Source: Oribacterium sp. oral taxon 078 str. F0262 (GTDB taxonomy: Bacteria; Bacillota; Clostridia; Lachnospirales; Lachnospiraceae). From it: a DNA stretch of 64,000 nt. Position numbers and translations under genes: made by a program. Below the pieces are notes generated by a model, which ran no database searches, was not told the origin of the DNA, and saw only the letters and a list, made by a program, of their open reading frames with translations. This document shows positions 59,933 to 64,000 of the stretch, piece after piece. Position 1 is the stretch's first letter. Every line of letters begins with the position of its first letter. The stretch is taken from NCBI RefSeq assembly GCF_000160135.1, contig NZ_GG729935.1, forward strand, positions 76,288-140,287, written 5' to 3'.

Positions 59933-61411
59933 TCATGGATCCGAAGAGGCGGGATTTTGGCCGCTCCCCGGGGCGATCCTATCTTTGAGGAGAGCGATAA
60001 GGTAGAGGAGAAGCTCTCGATTGAAGAACCAGGAGATCAGGGGGTAGAGAAGCAGCCCTACGATACACTGGAGGAGAAGCGTCGGAAGTATCGCAAGGCC
60101 CGCATTTTCCAGGAGCCGGACCGGAATCGCCATCAAAAGCGAGCAGAGCGCGGAGGGGAGCATGTCCACGCATTGTGGGAGCGGTCCGTAGCCGATCAGC
60201 CTCTGATTCGGCCAGGCATTGATCAGGAGGTCCAGATATTCGACCCCCGCCTTCAGAAGAAGCATCGGGAGGATCCCAAAGGGAAGGCTTCCGATAAGAA
60301 CCAGGATTCCGATCCCCTTTTTCAAAAGTTCCAGCTTCAGGAAGAGATCGGAGCGCCCCGCCGCATTCAGAAGCTGCAAATTGATCGAATGCATGGGGTA
60401 GATCGCATAGTAAAAGCAGAAGATACAGAGGTAGGGGACGACGGAGATCCATTTCTCCGTGAGCAGGAAGAGGATCAGGGGGCGGGAAAGCGCCATCATC
60501 CCGGCCATCATCGGAAAAAGCAAAAAGGCGGAGAGCCGGATCGAGCGCCGCGCCGCATCCCGAAGCCTCTCCCTGTCGGACTGAAGCTTCGAATAGGCGG
60601 GAAGCATGACAGACTGTACGGAGGAGGAAAGCGTCGCGCAGATCAGCTTCGGAAACATCTCCCCCCGATTATAGACGCCGAGCTCCGAGAGGGAGTACTT
60701 CCGGCCGATCACAAGGCCATAGACGTTCTGCCAGACGGTATCGATGAGTCCGGAGACCAGGATCTTCCAGCCGAAGGAAAAGAGCTTCTCCACGGAGCGG
60801 AGACGGAAAAGCGCGCGGGGGCGCCAGGGAAGATCCCAAAAGAGAAAAAGCATCAGACTGAAGTAGTAGATCAGCTGCTGCCAGGCCATGGACCAGGCCC
60901 CGAAGCCCAGAAAGGCCATGGATACGGAGGCCGCTCCGGAGAGAAGGACCGCGCCCATGGTGGCGCGAAAAAGGGCGCGAAACCGAAGGTTCCGGGAGAT
61001 CCAGGCGGTCTGAATGGAGATGACGCCGCCGGGGAAAAGGACAAGGGCCATCGCGCGGAGCATGGGACAGAGCGCCTTCACGCGGTAGTAGCCGGCGACA
61101 AATGGCGAAAGCAAAAAAAGAAGGAGGAAGCAGCCGAGAGAGAGAAGCATGGAGATCCAGAAGACGGAATCATAATCCTCCTCGCTCACCCTTTTTCTCT
61201 GTACAAGAGCCGTCGCGAAGCCGGACTGAACGAAGGTATTTGCGATCGTGATGAAAATGCCGATCATGCTGACTGTTCCGACCTCCTCCTTTGTGAGAAG
61301 GCGCGCAAGCAGTATCCCGACCAGCACCTGGACTCCCTGATAGCCGCTTTGCTCTAAAAGCTTCCAGAAAAGCCCGTTCACTACCTTCGATTTCAGATTC
61401 TCTCCCGCCAT
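59933..61411 (-). CDS. Polysaccharide flippase (Wzx-C/MurJ-like superfamily)
   Basis: A 492-residue protein with about 14 hydrophobic segments. The start (SKVVNGLFWKLLEQSGYQGVQ, then LARLLTKEEVGTVSMIGIF) is that of lipopolysaccharide-type flippases related to WzxC/TuaB. It should flip undecaprenyl-linked repeat units. It ends the leftward glycosyltransferase run, separated by about 150 bases from the next gene. The ribosome site (TAGGGAT) is weak. Confidence 0.9.
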   Translation of the reverse strand: MAGENLKSKVVNGLFWKLLEQSGYQGVQVLVGILLARLLTKEEVGTVSMIGIFITIANTFVQSGFATALVQRKRVSEEDYDSVFWISMLLSLGCFLLLFLLSPFVAGYYRVKALCPMLRAMALVLFPGGVISIQTAWISRNLRFRALFRATMGAVLLSGAASVSMAFLGFGAWSMAWQQLIYYFSLMLFLFWDLPWRPRALFRLRSVEKLFSFGWKILVSGLIDTVWQNVYGLVIGRKYSLSELGVYNRGEMFPKLICATLSSSVQSVMLPAYSKLQSDRERLRDAARRSIRLSAFLLFPMMAGMMALSRPLILFLLTEKWISVVPYLCIFCFYYAIYPMHSINLQLLNAAGRSDLFLKLELLKKGIGILVLIGSLPFGILPMLLLKAGVEYLDLLINAWPNQRLIGYGPLPQCVDMLPSALCSLLMAIPVRLLENAGLAILPTLLLQCIVGLLLYPLISWFFNRELLLYLIALLKDRIAPGSGQNPASSDP

Positions 61412-61564
61412 ATCCCTACCGTTTCTCTGCCTCTTAGCCCCCGGAAAATGTCTCTCCGTCCCTCACCGGAATCCGCGATCACGAAGATCCCTGCCGAATT
61501 GCCATTTCCGCGCATCACTTTTCCCACAGTCCAAGCTGCGAAATTCCGGCACCCCTATAAAGCC

Positions 61565-62596
61565 CTATCCGATCCCCTGCCCGAATCTCTTCTGCATCGC
61601 GCGGTAAAGCCCCGGAAGCCTTCTCTCAAACTGTAAAAAGAAGCGGTCCCGGAGACTGAGCTCACGATAGAATTCCCTGTTCCCTCTCCGATAAATCTCC
61701 GGAAAATCCCGGAGATTTACATCGCTTAAGAAGCGAAGCCTTCCGATCGCCCTCTCGATCTCCGGATGAAATCTCCCGCCGCTCTCCCGGTCAAATTCCA
61801 GGAAGCTTTTCTCCATCGCCTCCCGGTATCTTCTCTGCTTCTTTTCTCTCTCCCCTTCCCCCTGCTCCCTCGTCCAGGAGCCGCTGTGCTGAAAGCGATA
61901 GACGGAGAGAGGCTCATCCAGATAAAAGGACTTTCCGCAGCTCGCAGCGATCCACTCCAGAGGCCGGTCCCCCACCGGGCAGTCAAAATAATAATCCGGA
62001 AGCGTTTCAAGGATCTCCCTCCGAAAGAGAAAGCTCGCAAAGGGTGCGCCGCCTCTTCGGTCCACAAGCTCTGCGCCGCTTAAGATCCGGCTTCCCCGGT
62101 AGGGCCGCATCAGAGCGGAATTCCCGAAGCTTCCGTCCGGGAGGAGAACCTTCGCGGAATGAAAGCAGAATACAAGCTCCCTCTCCCTTTGAAAACATCG
62201 GATCTGCTTCTCAAGCTTTCGGGTATCGCAATAATAATCATCCCCGTCCATCACCGCGAGGAACTCTCCCCTCGCGCGCGGGATGTTGAAGATCCCGGTG
62301 ATATTCGTCTTTCCCTTCGAGTACTGATTCTCCGTCTGTAAAATCGGCTTTATGATCTCCGGAAAACGCCGTTCATAATCCTCGATCAGCTCCCTCGCCC
62401 CATCCTCCGAGGCGTCGTCGTGAATCAGGATCTCAAGGCGGAAATCCCCCTCCTGCTTTAAAATGCCGTCCAGGCAGTCGGAAAGATAGGGCCTGTGATT
62501 ATAGGTCACGACGCAGACGCTGATAAGGGGAAGCTCCGGATCCTCCGCCCTCCGCCTTGCCTCCGAAAAAATCTTTTCTTTTCCCAAAGATTCCAA
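61565..62596 (-). CDS. Family 2 glycosyltransferase
   Basis: A 343-residue GT-A enzyme with VCVVTYNHRPYLSDCL, IHDDASEDGA, VMDGDDYYCD (DxD) and CFHSAKVLLPDGS. The C-terminal part (residues 230-343) is rich in Arg and aromatic residues. The start appears to be TTG 62596, five bases behind GGAGGGG. Acceptor unknown; belongs with the flippase and the two following glycosyltransferases to a surface polysaccharide set. Confidence 0.88.
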   Translation of the reverse strand: MESLGKEKIFSEARRRAEDPELPLISVCVVTYNHRPYLSDCLDGILKQEGDFRLEILIHDDASEDGARELIEDYERRFPEIIKPILQTENQYSKGKTNITGIFNIPRARGEFLAVMDGDDYYCDTRKLEKQIRCFQRERELVFCFHSAKVLLPDGSFGNSALMRPYRGSRILSGAELVDRRGGAPFASFLFRREILETLPDYYFDCPVGDRPLEWIAASCGKSFYLDEPLSVYRFQHSGSWTREQGEGEREKKQRRYREAMEKSFLEFDRESGGRFHPEIERAIGRLRFLSDVNLRDFPEIYRRGNREFYRELSLRDRFFLQFERRLPGLYRAMQKRFGQGIG

Positions 62597-62625
62597 AGAC
62601 GCCCCTCCCCAAAAGCGGCTTCCCC

Positions 62626-63597
62626 TCAGATGAAGATCAGCTCTCCGATCGTCCGGTGCAGCAAATTATAGGTGAAGCCGTGCCCCAATATATTGATTAT
62701 CTTCCCAAGCCTCCCCTGCTCTCTGATTCTGAGAAAATCCTCGAGAAGCCTCCTCTGCTCCGGCCTGAGCTCCTCCCCGTAAATCCGAAGGAAGCTCTCC
62801 GCCTGCTCAAAAAGAGCGGCATAAACCGCGCGGGAATGCTCGTCCATCTCTCTTTTGCTCCTTCCGTCCTTCCGCCCGATCCCAAGCCTCCCCAAAATCT
62901 CCGAGAACAAAGATCCCTTTTCGGCGCCGAGGACATTGGCCCCGTGCTGACGGTAGAGATAGAGCGGCTTCGGAAGGTAGAGGAGTCTCCCGAAGGCAGC
63001 CGCGATGAGCGCAATCCACTGGTCATGCATGACGATCCGCTCCGGCATCGTCCTGATCCGCTCCGAGAGGGCGCGGTTTATCATCACAGAAGCCCCGACC
63101 ACATGATTTTGTACGAGGAGCTGCGCCAGCCTGTCCCTTTCGGGACTCATCTTCTGGTAGGCCGTAAAGGAAGGAGCGATCTCCCGGAGCTCTCCGTCCA
63201 CAAGCCGGGAATCGCAGTGGACCAGGAGCGGGAGCGCCGCCCCACAGCTTCTCTCCATTTCCCGCATCGCGTCCAGGCTCTCCGAAAGCTTCTCCGGCTC
63301 CCAGACATCATCCTGATCAGAGAGCATGATATAATCCGCCCCCGCGGCATGGCCCTCCGTGAAAAGGCTCAGGAAATGCCGCCACGCTCCCCCGCTCGGG
63401 CTCTCTCTGAGGAGGAGGCGGACCCTGTCCGGCCGCCTCTCTCGGTAATTGCGGAGGATCTCTCTCGTCCCATCCCCGGAGCAATCGTCCGAGATCAGGA
63501 GCTCATAGTCCTCCTCCGTCCTCTGAGAGAGAATGGAGTCGAGCTGAGCCGGGAGATAGCGCTCCCCGTTATAGCTGCACAGCAGAATTCGGACCAT
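62626..63597 (-). CDS. Family 2 glycosyltransferase (rhamnosyl/glucosyl type)
   Basis: A 323-residue protein with ILLCSYNGERYLPAQLDSI, ISDDCSGDGT, MLSDQDDVWEPEKL (the DQDD type of rhamnan/galactosyl transferases) and MHDQWIALIAAAFG. The start at ATG 63597 follows GGGAGGAG; the frame opens 21 codons earlier. The neighbour downstream is the TTG-started glycosyltransferase, 30 bases away. Confidence 0.9.
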   Translation of the reverse strand: MVRILLCSYNGERYLPAQLDSILSQRTEEDYELLISDDCSGDGTREILRNYRERRPDRVRLLLRESPSGGAWRHFLSLFTEGHAAGADYIMLSDQDDVWEPEKLSESLDAMREMERSCGAALPLLVHCDSRLVDGELREIAPSFTAYQKMSPERDRLAQLLVQNHVVGASVMINRALSERIRTMPERIVMHDQWIALIAAAFGRLLYLPKPLYLYRQHGANVLGAEKGSLFSEILGRLGIGRKDGRSKREMDEHSRAVYAALFEQAESFLRIYGEELRPEQRRLLEDFLRIREQGRLGKIINILGHGFTYNLLHRTIGELIFI

Positions 63598-63721
63598 TGT
63601 CGGCTCCTCCCTTCCGGATCTCTGTCCGCCCATTCCACGCTCATTGATTTCGTCCGCCAAAAACCAGTTTTTGTCTCTTTCTCCGGCCGTCCCAGCCCCC
63701 TCCGCACAGAATTCCGTCCCT

Positions 63722-64000
63722 TCAGCGAAGCAGGCCGAGCCGCTCCAGAAGCCGGGTCTCGAGGAGGACGATCCACTGGAAGAGCAGGGTCAGGAGCTGC
63801 CCCGGGAGCTTGATCCCAAGGTACTGCCTGTAGTAGTAGCGCTCCGATTCCTGGCGAAGCCTCTGGCGCTCCGTCGGAGTGCGGATGCTCCGGGAAATCG
63901 TCCCGGAATTTTCATGGTAATAGCTCTGTCCCCGGAGAAGATAGCTCTCATAGCCCCTTTCCGAGAGTCTCCGCGCCAGGATATTCTCCTCGGCATAGAG
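63722..64000 (-). CDS. C-terminal part of a glycosyltransferase (cut by window edge)
   Basis: The leftward frame is open from the edge to TGA at 63722-63724 (92 codons). It starts LYAEENILARRLSERGYESY, corresponding to the ED-type region of family 2 glycosyltransferases (acidic pair followed by the family-typical L-x-x-R-x-x-x-x-G). A tail with RQESERYYYRQYLG and a terminal hydrophobic segment (QLLTLLFQWIVLLETRLLE) follows. This looks like a rhamnosyltransferase end. The N-terminal catalytic half lies outside the window. Confidence 0.75.
   Translation of the reverse strand, partial: LYAEENILARRLSERGYESYLLRGQSYYHENSGTISRSIRTPTERQRLRQESERYYYRQYLGIKLPGQLLTLLFQWIVLLETRLLERLGLLR

Overview
The window looks like a chromosomal piece of a Gram-positive Clostridia genome, most likely Lachnospiraceae. 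The basis is a GC-rich genome with strong GGAGG ribosome sites, a type III glutamine synthetase, choline-type cell-wall-binding repeats, flotillin, an L,D-transpeptidase, a DUF2142 polymer-biosynthesis protein and a SAM-I riboswitch. The family assignment is inference; no rRNA gene is present.

Layout. Positions 1-2,280 are a small, more A+T-rich accessory scar: two nested IS3-type elements, an AbiEi-type antitoxin whose toxin partner is reduced to 26 codons, a tRNA-Leu(UAG) and a broken gene just behind the tRNA. Positions 2,280-11,000 hold housekeeping genes: Sir2 deacylase, NCS2 permease, 5-formyl-THF cyclo-ligase, homoserine acyltransferase, peptidase T and a SAM-riboswitch-controlled metK. 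At 11,306-13,451 a more A+T-rich, translationally coupled ATPase/TOPRIM pair sits between metK and the glycolytic cluster; I read it as a probable anti-phage module of the OLD/AbiL/PARIS type. Next come tpiA-pgk-gap, a Na/Pi symporter with a PhoU tail, a secreted amidase, an overlapping four-gene operon (BMP-like sensor, phosphoesterase, ung, uppP), a choline-binding-type surface protein, an HTH-LicC-LicA fusion, glnN, fba, thrC and udk. Positions 33,940-42,423 are a leftward run containing an ABC exporter, a large surface protein, a VanS/VanR-like two-component pair, pheA and plsC. Positions 42,503-51,613 are a surface-polymer locus (TagG-like permease, DUF2142, DUF2304, glycosyltransferases, flippase, ATP-grasp, DegT aminotransferase). 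The rest carries an L,D-transpeptidase, an Fe-S flavoprotein, flotillin, a glycosyltransferase followed by KtrB/KtrA potassium uptake, a second flippase and three more glycosyltransferases, the last one cut by the window edge.

The most striking feature is not a protein. Four intergenic regions (5,543-6,233; 25,510-25,797; 51,905-52,073; 56,507-56,671) carry copies of one element of about 140-173 bp. Its primary sequence diverges, but the same set of three arms inside an inverted terminal repeat is kept by compensatory base changes, and two loop strings (TGAGCA and TGCGAAT) are invariant in the copies aligned. In all four places the element reads in the direction of the next gene, starts at or directly behind a promoter -10 box, and so forms the 5' leader of metA, the choline-binding protein, the DegT aminotransferase and a glycosyltransferase-ktrBA set. 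I consider this an undescribed (to me) structured leader/mobile RNA-like element and the best lead in the window. A second, different structured tandem repeat (133 bp units) lies upstream of fba.
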